Assembly: GCA_016271365.2 (NCBI GenBank)
Contig: CM028131.1
Span: 281,416,001-281,480,000, forward strand
DNA length: 64,000 bases
Direction: 5' to 3'
From: Neoceratodus forsteri
Lineage: Eukaryota > Chordata > Ceratodontiformes > Ceratodontidae
This document shows positions 31,005-41,551 of this stretch, piece by piece; positions within the stretch are counted from its first letter, which is position 1; each line of letters starts with the position of its first letter. Under the pieces are notes generated by a model. That model had not been told where the DNA came from. It ran no database searches and saw nothing but the letters and a program-made list of their open reading frames with translations. The translations under genes were made by a program, and so were the position numbers.

Positions 31005-31979
31005 CAGTGTTTATTTGAGACACTTGCCAGTGTGGGACACTGACCCACTGCACATAAAAATGGGGTTACATTTAAAATAATGGGTTATAATGTTCAGTCA
31101 TACCTAACAGTTGTGCTCGGTGCTTAACCCCATAAGACCCCATAATAAACCTTACATACTCTGGACTAAAACACTCCACTTTGCAGAGTTTTAGTTGCCA
31201 AAATACTCTAGGGGAAGCGATCATAAATTTTGCCTCATCTGTCTGATACCTTCCATTACTGGTGTAGTAGCCAACTCAGCCCCTAGAGCTGCCCCTCGCT
31301 CCACATTTTATGATATAGGAGTTTTGTAGAGCGTGGGGGTAGCTCAGGGGCCGAGTTGGCTAGAATCTACAACTGTGAATGGGAAGGTATCTGATGGTTG
31401 AGGCAAATTTTTGACCTAGTATTGATCAGTATTAATTAGAATGGGAGCGGAGTTTACAACATATTATTTAACACTTTAGAGGGCCACTGGGGTCAAATCA
31501 AAGCCTCAGCTCAACCAATAAAAGCCTTGTTTGTTGAGCTGAGGCTTTGATTTGACACCAGTGACCCTTTAAAACATAAATTAATGTATTATAAACTCTG
31601 CTGCCATTCCAATAAATGCAGCATGCCCCCACACTCTACAGACTCCTATGTCCTAAAAAAATGTGGGAGCGCGGGACGGCATGGGGCAGAGCTGGCTGTG
31701 ATTTGCATCAGGAATGGGAAGGGATTAGACGGCAGAGGAGGTTTCGATCCCTTCCCTAATGTAGTTTGGAAAATAAAAACTTTGCTGAAGTGGACTGCTT
31801 TAGTCCAGAGTAGGTAACGGAATATGGGAGCTTAATTAAAGCATCGAAAGTGGTGCTCTTTAAAGCTTCAGAGTAAAGCAGTCAGAACAGTGTGCCAGAC
31901 TGCACCCAAGGGAGAAGAAAAATGGGTCAAAATTGAAAACTGTGACATTTGTCACAATCCCCACCAAAAATGAACACTG
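31005..31979. mobile_element. MITE family M1, copy 2, carrying a nested foldback
   Basis: The ends are CAGTGTTTATTTGAG and AAAAATGAACACTG, an inverted repeat. CGATAG directly flanks both sides (30999-31004 and 31980-31985), a perfect 6-bp target duplication. The outer ~105 bp and ~125 bp align with the 228-bp copy at 15847-16074. The middle (about 31110-31855) is extra. Confidence 0.8.
31110..31855. mobile_element. ~745-bp foldback nested in MITE M1 copy 2
   Basis: A perfect 24-bp stem at 31492-31515 and 31533-31556 (starting GTCAAATCAAAGCC) surrounds a 17-base loop. Similarity continues outward for over 300 bp per arm (TAGTCCAGAGTATGTAA against TAGTCCAGAGTAGGTAA; CTCTACAxACTCCTAT; GGGCAGAGCTGG against GGGGCTGAGTTGG). 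The boundaries are estimated from where the M1 copy at 15.9 kb has no matching sequence. Confidence 0.8.
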
Positions 31980-32329
31980 CGATAGGCCGGTAATAATTTG
32001 TTATCTTTTGGATTATTCTTTTTATAGACAGGCACCAAATGAGCTAGTTTCCATCAATTTGGGATTATACATGTAGTGACTAATAGACTGAACACTTTTG
32101 CTACAGGGGTAGATAAGCTGTATGTAGCACAGATCCAGCACTTTCATTTGTAGATATATGGTTTAGCAATTTATGGACCTTAGGTGCTGTAACCACCCTT
32201 TTATTACAGTGGCAGAGGCTAGGATTGATAGTCACTTTGTAGGGTCATCCAGTGGAAGAGGGCATAGTTGTTGTGTTTGGGGGCTGGGAAGATATTACAG
32301 GCAGGCTGGTCAGAGAGTGAATGTTTAAG

Positions 32330-32700
32330 GCATTAGTGGCAGTGTCAGGGTTAGAGATGGGTGAAGTTGGAAACTTGCTCACAATTAACCCACAAATTTA
32401 AGCGCCAATTCATGGATTAATTTGGGAGTGAAGTTCCACCTGTGAAGTGTGGAATTTTGCCCATGAACAGCGGAATTTCGCCATTCGCGGGTGAAATTCT
32501 GCACTTTGCGGGTGATTCCACACTTTGTGGCGAAATTCCGCAAAAAAAAAAAAAAAAAAAAAAAACGGCGAAGTCACAGTGAATTTTGAGCCTAATAGCA
32601 AAAATTCGCAGATTGGTCCGTGGAGTAGAATTTGCTGACTTCGCTGGCGAATTTTAAACTTTGCAACATCTCCAGTCAGGGTTATAACATACAACTTGAC
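32330..32700. repeat. Short interlaced palindromes and A23 run
   Basis: Between 32420 and 32650 the words GCGAAATTC, GAATTTCGCC, GTGGAATTTTGCCC and GAATTTTAAA recur in both orientations, so several small hairpins are possible. A run of about 23 A residues starts at 32541. No family recognised. Confidence 0.5.
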
Positions 32701-32938
32701 AGATGGAGGAGACCAAAGTTCATAGAGTCTGCCCTTACTACGTTACCTCACCTACCAACCTACCATGCTACAGTTATTCCATCCAGTTTTGTATCATGAA
32801 CAGAGCCATAGTGATTGAAACCAGTAAGTTTGTGATGCATTTTCAAAGTTCTTTGGGTCACCTGCAAAGAAGGACAGTAGGTTCTTGCAGTATGCACTTT
32901 AATAGAACTCATGGCTTTTACATGTTTCTTTTGTTTCT

Positions 32939-33126
32939 CAGGGTTTTAAATAATTGATTAGCAGTTTTTTCTTGGGACTATACTAACTGTACAGAAAATA
33001 TTTATGAAGATTGTCTAAGAAGTGCTGTGTTTGTTAAACACAGTGAGGCAAGACTATGCATTTTCACAAAGATTTTGCACTTTTATGAGCAAAAGCTAAT
33101 CAATTTTAGAGTTAAATAAATCCCTG
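32939..33126 (+). mobile_element. MITE family M3, copy 2
   Basis: It starts CAGGGTTTTAAATAATTGAT and ends TTAAATAAATCCCTG. TTTCT flanks both sides (32934-32938 and 33127-33131), a likely 5-bp target duplication. It matches the copy at 10776-10964 along its length. Confidence 0.8.
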
Positions 33127-33131
33127 TTTCT

Positions 33132-34240
33132 ATATTCTTCTCAGAAAATGTCAAGGTTCAGCCTTGAAACATGCCCAGTACCTGTCCCTGATATTGAACA
33201 GTACTAATAATTCACTGTTTAGGCCTTTAGTGATGGTACCTCTTGACTCGTCTTCTGATGATACAGCAGACATGTTTGTTTTTAATTTCTGTGAGCTTGG
33301 AAGGGAAGTAAGGCAAAGCTGTATTTACGTTCCTTGCATTCCAAAAAGATTTAGCTAGTCTGTTTGTGTTAAGTCATTCAGAAAAGCACTTGGTATAAAT
33401 GTTGAGTAATCTCTGAACTGTATAATTAATGGAGGAACCGCAAAACAGCAAGCTCTCTGTACACAGTAGGTGGGAGAATGATCACTGATTGTATCTGAGA
33501 GGCACCTGCACAAATAACTCTATTTAATTTCTTTACAACAAACAAACCCAACTCGAGGCCCACCAGTAAACACAGAAAACAGACCTTCAAAACTCTGGTC
33601 CTTGTTTCAAATAATTTATTTAAACAGAATTCAAAATCAACAATTTACAGGAACAGTGGCAGCAATTGTGCTCCTCAACCCCACACAGTGATGTTTCGTA
33701 CTATTATAATTGTGTTTAAAAAAAAAAAAACACTGTAAAGCCCAACATAAATCGACAATTGTAAGCTTATATGTTGTATTTCCTCAAATAGTAGGCACCC
33801 TTTAATAGAAGCCATTCTCTAATAGAAGCTGCATCTACAAGATGTAACCTTTAATAGAATCTGCTTTGTATTAGTAGCTGCAGCTGCTAAACAGGACATC
33901 AATTATTTTTTTTATTTCCCATCAAACAGTAAAAATGCTTACCGATTCCATTCCTCTTCCCTGTTCGCATTCTTCGTTCCCGTTCACCAGAGACACACTC
34001 AGGTTTGCTACTTCGAATACTTATTTAAGAAAAATACAAAACCAAAAGAATCCCCCCACCAAAAAAAATTTTAAGAAATCCATGAATACCCAAGGTGAAT
34101 GCTAAATGATTTTCAAGCGTGCAAGCGTGACTGCCGTAGTACCGCACATCGCTATCCTACAGGTGCAGTTGCTCAATTACAGTAGCTTATCACTACTGTC
34201 TAGCTCAACATCAGAACAACTTTTAGGTTTTCACTGTTGA
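33132..34240. other. Unassigned sequence
   Basis: No gene recognised. An A12 run near 33719 and AT-rich stretches occur. Confidence 0.3.
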
Positions 34241-34244
34241 TTTG

Positions 34245-34305
34245 CAGGGTATTAAATAAGCTAAAAATCGATTAGCAATTTTACATGAAAAAGTGCTAAT
34301 CAGAT
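34245..34305 (+). mobile_element. Possible M3-related end
   Basis: CAGGGTATTAAATAAGCTAA followed by GATTAGCA resembles the M3 left end CAGGGTTTTAAATAATTGATTAGCA. A matching right end was not found. Confidence 0.35.
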
Positions 34306-34309
34306 GTGA

Positions 34310-35380
34310 AAATCGTAGCTACATTGCACTGAGTGCTTCACGACCTGGGCGTGTTTTATCAGGAGATGTTCCACACCGGAGTGTCTTATTGTGCTTATAA
34401 AATGGGCTCCTGAAAAGATGTAAATTTGACAGAAAAACTAATAAAAGTGTATATAAAAATAATAAAAAAATATGATCATATTAGTAGAAAAAAAATAGTC
34501 CCTGTCATTGTGTGTAATGGAGCTATTTCAACATTTACTGTGATGTGTTTGGTCCACACCCTATTCCCTAGATAGTGAAATAATTTTTTCCTTTTACTAT
34601 TTTTTGAATATTTATGTTTTTTTAATGTTCTGTGACCTCCTGCTTTGAAAGGAATGTTAGTGTTTGAAGCTGCTACAAAAGAGTGACTTGCAATGTTCCC
34701 ACAATAGGGATTTTTATTTTAGTATTTGGTTTGTGGTATATTTATTTAAGATACCATTTGGTTTTGTGCTTTATTGTTCTGTGCTTTTTGTTTGCTGTCT
34801 AATTTCAGAAGGGGAGAGGTGTTAGTTTTATCACGAGGTTGGTTGACTGAGCCGACCAGTGAAGAGTTACTTCCGGTTTACGATTGGAATATGCAGGTAG
34901 CGGTCGGGACATGGCATTGTGGTCAAGTTTGCCGAATCATGGTGTGTGAGATTTCACTGTGGTGTGTACTTTTTTGGTTTTAGTGGGGAAATGGTATGTT
35001 TCTTTGTGAAGAGCTGTGTGAGCGAACTGCTGACAACCGACTTCTGGTTTTGTGGTTAGCTTCGGAGATCGTGGTCCACTTCAGACATCACGGAACGGAT
35101 TTTGATGTGTGTTTGGGTAGGAGCGAGAGTCGCAGAGTTGCTGTGGAGAGCCTACAAAACAAAACATTAGGTACTGAGATTTCTAAAGTTTGTTGGCCAG
35201 GCGGGGGTCAGGTCATGCTTCACTTTTGTCTGTCCCTGGTGGCCCGATGCAGCAGCCATTTCACACTGTGAGCTGTGCTAGTCTCAGTTTTCTTTAGGGC
35301 TGGCACAGATCACTGATTTATTACTGTTTGGGGCTCGGGGTGCCAGCTAGTGCCAGTTGGCTACTATATCTTCTGATAAG
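34310..35380. other. Unassigned sequence
   Basis: No gene recognised. An acceptor-like tract TTTGCTGTCTAATTTCAG ends near 34807 and opens onto a 70-codon frame without known domains. Confidence 0.3.
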
Positions 35381-36876
35381 TGTAACCCCCTGTTACCGGG
35401 GTTACTAGAATCCCAGTAAGACCTAGTGGTAGGCAGGGAAGGTAGCTTGTGAAACTCCAGTTAAAATGGATTTCACACTGTCTCACTCTGTTCTCAGTCT
35501 CAGCTGAGACTGAGGATGACATCATTATAGAACTGTCGAGCTGCATGCCACACTTTAATGTTGCAGTTGGAGGTTAGAGTAGAACGTTGGGGAATTTGAA
35601 GCCAGTCTGTATGCAGTCTGAGTGAGAGACTGTAGTACAGCTGAGTGTGTGCAGGCTCTCAGAGCTTTAAGCTCTGTTTCAGAGCTACTTTTGGAAGGTG
35701 TGTGTTTCCACCTGAAGAGGAACAGGAACTGGTAATTGAAGTGGTGGAGACCGCTTTCAGTGGTTCAAGATCCCCATCCCTGAGGGGATGGGGGGGAGGT
35801 TTTTGCCTGTTTTCCAGGGGCAACCCTCCTGGGTCTGGCTAAGGGAAAGAAGCTGCCTGTTCAAGTTGTGCTGAGGCACCAGAAGCTCTGAGAGAGAAAT
35901 TCCTTGTGGAGGAAACGTCTGTGGGGCACCTGCAACCAAAGGGTGAGTTCACTCTGAAAAAGGGCAATGTGTTTTCACCTGAACAGAAGGAAACTAAAGG
36001 GACTGTTACTGTGGGGTCAGAAAAGACAGCCAAGTACAGTTGGAAAGTGGGGATTGGACTGCTTAACTCAGTGGGGGGTCTAGAGTAATGGACAATGCCA
36101 CTTAAAAGTATGTTCAAGTCCAGCACAAATGGGAAGCAAGACAAGTAGATGGAATGTGAAATACATTTATCAAGAATCTACATTGCAAAGCTTTACAGGA
36201 TGAGGTGTTTACTGTCCAGAGAAATGGCCGGATATGAATTGTGGGAGCGAGAGGTGGGAGACCCCCTTCAGAAGTAACCTAATTCACCTCTACGGATTTG
36301 CTCTGAGACACCTTTTACTTTCTCTCAGGTACTTGGCCAGTGCCTGAGGAAAGTACCCAGACGTGGGATTGAAAGGAAGATTCCCTGATGGAGCTGTGGT
36401 GCTCTTAGGTGGTTTAGGGAGCCACCAGAAAATGTTTCCATAAAGTATGGAAGGTGTCCAAGTGGCTGGCAAGGGAGCCGAGCCAGGGAAAACCCAGAAC
36501 AGTGTACAAGTTTGGGCTATGTAACCCAAAGCAGCGTGCAAGTCTGGGCTGTGTGCCAAATGGGTTCAGAGCCTGAGGGCTAAAGTGTTGAGGAAGTGTT
36601 CTAGTCTCTTTTAATCTGCATTACCAGGAGTGTAGCCCTGTGGGGGTCCATCTATGTTTTGTTTATTTTGTTTGGATGTGAATAAAAAGCCACACTTTAG
36701 AATCCCACTTCTGGTATTGGACATAACAGTTATTGCTTCCTGTGTACGGAGTTACTTGGGTGCCTCTGTGCAGAGTAGTAAACCCTAGCCTTTGTGCTGA
36801 GTGACCTATTCCTCCCCGAACCCAGCCCACCTGGTATTGCTGTCAGATGGCAATGGCAGACCGGGTTGGGGTTACA
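35381..36876 (+). mobile_element. LTR retroelement: ~1.5-kb 5' LTR
   Basis: The LTR begins TGTAACCCC and ends GGGGTTACA, an inverted terminal repeat with the usual TG...CA ends. A polyadenylation signal (AATAAA) lies near 36680, about 195 bases before the end. A primer-binding-site candidate follows at 36881. The five bases on each side (ATAAG and AAAAT) do not match, as expected for a 5' LTR followed by internal sequence. No second LTR was found in the window. No envelope or polymerase sequence was recognised, so the retrovirus or retrotransposon class is open. Confidence 0.65.
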
Positions 36877-36880
36877 AAAA

Positions 36881-36898
36881 TGGAGGTACCGCTGAGGA
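36881..36898 (+). promoter_or_regulatory. Candidate primer-binding site
   Basis: TGGAGGTACCGCTGAGGA begins four bases after the LTR end and starts with TGG, complementary to a tRNA CCA end. The priming tRNA could not be assigned. Confidence 0.45.
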
Positions 36899-38082
36899 TT
36901 TGGGTTTGGAACTTAGGGAGGAATGCAAGAAAGGTGCTCGGGCAAAGGGCTAGCATTTTGGCTATCTGACAGTGGGTAGCCCAAAAATCTGAAGCAAGGT
37001 TAACTAAATGTGCCGCTGTGTGCTGTTGTCCATGTGCTGCTGTTAAAATGCCAACTATTTACCAAGGAGCAGTAAAGCCTGAGAGCGTATGCCCTTGTCC
37101 TGCATCAAAATGACAGCATTTTGCCAGCTTTTAAAACTGTTGTGACAAAGAAAAGTGTGAAAACTAGGGGTAGCAAAAGGAAAATTGTGCCCTGGATGTT
37201 GGAAATGCTTTCTTGTGAACTGAGAGACTTGTTGTGTTAATGGCCATCAAAAATGGTTAAAATGGGCTCCCGCCGTGGAGTCAGTCGAGAAAAAAAAAGT
37301 GCGGTTTTGCAGTTTAAATTTGCCTGCTCGACAATCGCCGTGAGGAGAAGAGCACTCAAGAGGAAAGAGGCTCATTTGCATGGTGTCGAGTGATTGGTGA
37401 GACTGCAATCAGTTCCGCCCCCAAGCCAGCTCTAAAGCGACTGCCCAGCATTCAAGAGGGAGTGTGAGTGGAGTGTGCGTACTGGCTTACAGGAGGAGCG
37501 TCACGTTGACTGAAAGCGCTGTACAAAGAGTAAAAAACTGATTTTTCTGTTTAAATTCGGGCTCAACCCGCATCTCGATCGACTGGACTGTGAGTGTGGT
37601 GTTCAGAGGGACAGTCGGCAGGACTGCCAACCCGCTTCTTTCCAGAGGCCTCCAAGACTGGCTGCAGGCCATTTTCCATCGCAGCAAACAGCTACTGATA
37701 ACAGTGAGTACCAACAGAAATAATTGCTCAAACAAGTGATTTTTGCCAAAAGCCAGCTGAATCAGTGTGTTGCAGTGTAACCGCTTTGCAAACAAGGACT
37801 GTGTTAAGTTTTACCAGCAAAAGCAAGCATTTTAAGCCAGCGACTGTGAGCATAATTATAGGTTCAGCATCAGTATAAGTTTCAAAGCCGTGAGAGAGAC
37901 TGTGAGTTGTATCAGATATGCAGCAAGAGTTACAGGCAATCCTGTGCTTGAAATAGAGGCTTTAAGGGACTGTAAGCTAGAGCAATGTCTTCAGTAAGTG
38001 AAAAGTCTGTGGTAAATTGTATAAATGTGCTAGGATAAAGAACAGTGCAAGTTTGTGCAGTTTGAGCAAAGTTATCAGTAGA
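36899..38082. other. Internal region after the LTR, non-coding as seen
   Basis: No long frame. A promoter-like group sits at 37370-37430: octamer ATTTGCAT, ATTGG and CCGCCCCC. This may be a leader region of the retroelement or a separate promoter for the ORF after 40.2 kb. Confidence 0.35.
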
Positions 38083-40013
38083 GGTCTGGATATTCAAACT
38101 GCGCCATTCTGATGCGCAAGCCCTTGCGCTGCGCAAAATAGTTGCGCAGGGGTGTGGCCGGGGCGATATTCAAAGGAGTTGCGCTATTGAGCAACTCCTT
38201 TGAATATCACCCCAACCAACCACTGTGCATAAGCGCCAGTGGAACTTGCGCCACGCAGGGTGTCAGAGTGGAGCATTCAACTTGCGGTGGCCAACTACCA
38301 TTAGCGCCATCGCATAAATCACGATATTCAAAAGGTGACATGCAAATGGGGCCATAATTCATGCAAAGCGCAGAGGCCATTTGCATCTGATTTCAACCCC
38401 ATTGCATTCCATTAGCATGTAGGTGCACGATCCCGAGGACTTGCACCTGGCGCCTGCCAGGACAGCAGCCATTGGGGAGCCGACACCACTGCAGCCCAAT
38501 CGTGGGCAGCAATGTGGCTCCCCCACCCTCCCGCAGACATCTCCCTGGTGGTCCAGTGGATCGAAATGCCCGATCGTGGGCACTAAGTAAAGGAAACCCT
38601 CTCTTGTGCCCGATCATGGGCAGAAAGTAAATTGAACCCCCAAACATGTCCCTTGTGCCCGATCATGGCAGAAAGTAAATTGAACCCCGAACATGTCCCT
38701 TGTGCCCGATCGCGGGCAGAAAGTAAGTGAAACCCCGAACATGTCCCTTGTGCCGATCGCGGGCAGAAAATAAATTGAACCCCGAACATGTCCCTTGTGC
38801 CTGATCGCGGGCAGTAAGTAAAGTGACCCCCCGAACATCTCCCTGGTGGTCCAGTGGACCTGTATGCCGATCGCGGGCAGAATGTAAATTAAACCCCAAA
38901 CATCTCCTGGTGGCTAGTGTCCCCCCATCCCACCCACCCATGAAGCCCCACCACCCCTCTCCCCTCCGGCAGCCGGGGGCGCAGCATCCCACGCCTGCCA
39001 CCCGCCGCCCACCGACTGACTGCCCAGTAGGGCTGCACGCCCATTGGTGCAGAGCAAGAGCCAATGGGCATGTAGTCCATACCGTACATGACAGTCCAGA
39101 TTTGTGAAATCATTCACAAATCTGGACTGTCATGTACGGTATGGGCTGCACGCCCATTGGCTCTGCTCTGCACCAATGGCGTACCCTACCGGGCAGTGAG
39201 TCGGCAGGTGGCAGGGCGGCAGGTGGTGGATGCCGCCGCCCGCCAGCTGCCGGGGAGCGGGTGGTGGGGATTCGTGGGTGGTGGGGTGGGGGGACACTAG
39301 CCACCAGGGAGATGTTTGGGGGGTTCAATTTACATTCTGCCCGCGATCGGGCATTACGGTCCACTGGACCACCAGGGAGATGTTCGGGTGGGGGGTTACT
39401 TACTTACTGCCCACGATCGGGCACAAGGGAGGCGTCTGGGGGTTCAATTTACTTTCTGCCCATGAGCGGCACAAGGGAGGGGTTTCACCTCTACTTTCTG
39501 CCCACTATCGGGCACAAGGGAGGGGTTTCAATTTACTTTCTGCCCATGATCGGGTATTACGTCCACTGGACCACCAGGGATGTGAGCAGGAGGGGAGCCA
39601 CATTGATGCCGCGATCGGGCTGGTGGGGAGTACACTATGCCCGTGATCGGCTGGGGGCACAGGGACTGAGTTGGGGGCCAGCCACAGGTGGCAGCTGCTG
39701 TGTTGCACCCTGCAATACAGCAGCTCACCTGGGGTGGCCCTCGGCTAAACCTTTTTTGGCTCAAGGTCCTGCAGACTCAGGTTGGGGTTGCGCCTGCACA
39801 ACTCTGCACAGCCCGGCTGAATATCGGGCTGTGCAGTTTATGCATGGTTCCTCCTCCTCCTGTTGAGCATGCATTCATTTGCATTGCACTGTTGCTCAGC
39901 CTGTTTTCAGTGGCGCAACTGCCTCCTGCTGAATATCGCAGAATGGCGCAATTTAGGACTTGAGCATGCGCAACCCTGTTGCGCATGGCGCAACCCTTTT
40001 GAATATCTGGCCC
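38083..40013. mobile_element. 1.9-kb foldback element with tandem subrepeats in both arms
   Basis: The ends read GGTCTGGATATTCAAA and TTTTGAATATCTGGCCCTG. The centre is a perfect 32-bp stem, 39077-39108 with 39113-39144, around ATCA. Both arms carry the TTGGTGCAGAGC block next to the centre. Further out they carry subrepeats of about 50-70 bp containing TGCCCGATCGCGGGCAGAAAG and CCACTGGACCACC (left 38530-38900, right 39300-39620). Inner hairpins such as GTTGCGC...GCGCAAC occur near the ends. No transposase. The frames seen here (up to 244 codons) are repeat translations. Confidence 0.85.
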
Positions 40014-40209
40014 TGAGTGTGTAAATGAGATGCGCAGTGGCTTGACCCAATTTCAGAATGTTAATGCGTAGGAGTGCTGTCGCCGCCATTACAGGGTGGG
40101 GTAGTAATGTAAACACAGCAGCAGAGATGCCATTTTGAAAGAGAAAGAAAGCTTTCAGTGATATGGGACTTGAAATAACAGTGAGCGTTGTTTGTTTTTC
40201 TCTGCAGTC
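40014..40209 (+). promoter_or_regulatory. Leader and splice acceptor before an ORF
   Basis: The stretch ends in a strong acceptor, GTTGTTTGTTTTTCTCTGCAG (AG at 40206-40207), two bases before ATG at 40210. This suggests the following frame is a coding exon with an upstream intron. Confidence 0.45.
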
Positions 40210-41252
40210 ATGGCCTCAGGACCAGCCCGCTACCCAGGTCATGCCCGGGCTGTGGTAGCAGTAGAAGTTAACAAGTTAAGGGACATTGAGAGATGTTACT
40301 ACGGAGGATGACTGCCTCCTCATGTGGCAATTCCTGGATATCCAGTGCAAGTCTGTTTGATGTGCTTAAATGCTGGAAGGGACGTCTTCATGGTACCTCA
40401 CTGTTCTGGGTGCTTAGAGAAATATTGTTTATTTAAAGCGCCCAAGATTCATTTGGCTCCCACATGGACAAAAGTTCAAGAATCTGTAGTTGGCAGCACA
40501 CAGCACCAGGCAGAGCCTGTTGGAGAAGCCCTCAGGGAGTGTGGCACAAAGCTAGAGGGTGCAGATTTACAGACAGAACAATGTGCTGATGTTCGAATTC
40601 TGAATCACAGAGAGGCATCTCAGGAAGAGCATCAGTAGACCCTTGGAGAGGGCTTAGCCCAAGTCTTATAGGAGAAGATGAGATGAGGGAGGCCTTTGAA
40701 TGGGAGGTTTCGACCTCTGCACCCAGCGAAGAGTGGATAGTCTCAGGAGTGAGGACGATTGCTCACTCCTGGGCACAGATTCTCAGTGAGGAAGAAGAAC
40801 ATGGGGAATCTATGTGGCCTTATGAAAAAGGAACTGGTACACAGCCTCAAGCTCTTGCCTCAGAGGAATGCATGGAAGAGAATGGTGATGCCACTACCCT
40901 GGCTGTGCAAGAAGAAGAAGCCAGGGATCCATTTTTTGTCTCATTGAGAATGTATAGCTGGCAAAACCAGGACTGGCCGCCCCCAAGCCAGGCCAGAGGT
41001 CTCAGGTTGACCAAAGCTACTAAAGAGGAAAGACTGGTTCGTAGGAAGGCGAATGAAATCTATGGGATGTCCTTTCCTACCTTTCATCGGAGAGTCTGGG
41101 AGGAGAATGAGAACAACAGGAAGTCCTGGATTTGGGCAGAAGCAATGAAATGTGTGCATCCTGGTGCAAACAAGCATGTCAGGAACAGACTGTTTCATGA
41201 AAAATACATCCAGTGGAAAAGAGGCAGGACACTGTCAATGGACACTGTTTGA
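40210..41252 (+). pseudogene. Unrecognised broken ORF behind a splice acceptor
   Basis: The frame starts MASGPARYPGHARAVVAVEV. It meets an in-frame TGA at 40309, continues with a possible zinc-binding cluster (VCLMCLNAGRDVF, then HCSGCLEKYC, about 40350-40430), and stops at 40636-40638. A shifted frame then runs from about 40683 to the stop at 41250-41252. It is rich in glutamate (SEEEEHGES, EEEARD) and ends with a basic, aromatic block (FPTFHRRVWEENENNRK, RNRLFHEKYIQWKRGR). The C-X2-C...HC-X2-C pattern and acidic middle could fit a gag-like or DNA-binding transposon protein. I do not recognise the family. Two stops and a frameshift make it a pseudogene as it stands. Confidence 0.5.
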
Positions 41253-41302
41253 ATAGTGGATGGAGAGGGACGTGAAACCTTTCACAGTGTGAATTATGTC
41301 TC

Positions 41303-41350
41303 AGATATAGATATAGATATAGATATAGATATAGATATAGATATAGATAT
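41303..41350. repeat. (ATATAG)n microsatellite
   Basis: Eight hexanucleotide units in direct succession. Confidence 0.97.
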
Positions 41351-41365
41351 GTGTGTGTATATGTA

Positions 41366-41510
41366 ATAGATAACCCACTCTTAGGTGTGTGGTTGCACTC
41401 TGATATACGCATGCCTTGGTGTACTGCACGAGGCTGCAGGCCGAGTGCATCAACCACCAAAGGCGTGCATATGTCAGAGCAGACCGCACACCATAGAGTG
41501 GGTTATCTAT
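41366..41510. mobile_element. Palindromic element with conserved core (type P-core, copy 2)
   Basis: Outer ends ATAGATAACCCACTC and GAGTGGGTTATCTAT, arms of about 60 bp, and a core at 41426-41448 containing CGAGGCTGCAGGCCGAG. The core differs by one base from the copy at 5682-5704. The arms share AGG(G)TGTGTG and GATAxACGC words with that copy. A third half-arm (CAGGTGTGCGGTCGTGCTCT, then GATATAC) lies at 41552-41590. Confidence 0.8.
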
Positions 41511-41551
41511 CTTATAAAATGGCAAAATAGTTTTTTAAGGGGGTAAAACTG

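Larger units (their letters stand above)
30861..32330 (-). pseudogene. Non-LTR LINE reverse transcriptase, upstream half
   Basis: On the minus strand the fragment reads HLVPVYKK- and NYYRPIA-like sequence (about 32050-31985), is interrupted by MITE M1 copy 2 (31005-31979), then continues with LNKLLEKV- (30990-30960) and SSVWLQAKHNTSTAMVEA (30915-30865). The 16.1-kb fragment continues directly after it beyond the hAT. This is the finger/palm-proximal part of a Jockey-superfamily reverse transcriptase. Several frameshifts are present. Confidence 0.7.

Noticed and set aside
38823..39866. Long open frames (up to 244 codons) on both strands
   Set aside because: They lie in the arms of the foldback and translate its tandem subrepeats. 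Both arms give related frames on opposite strands, as expected of an inverted repeat and not of genes.
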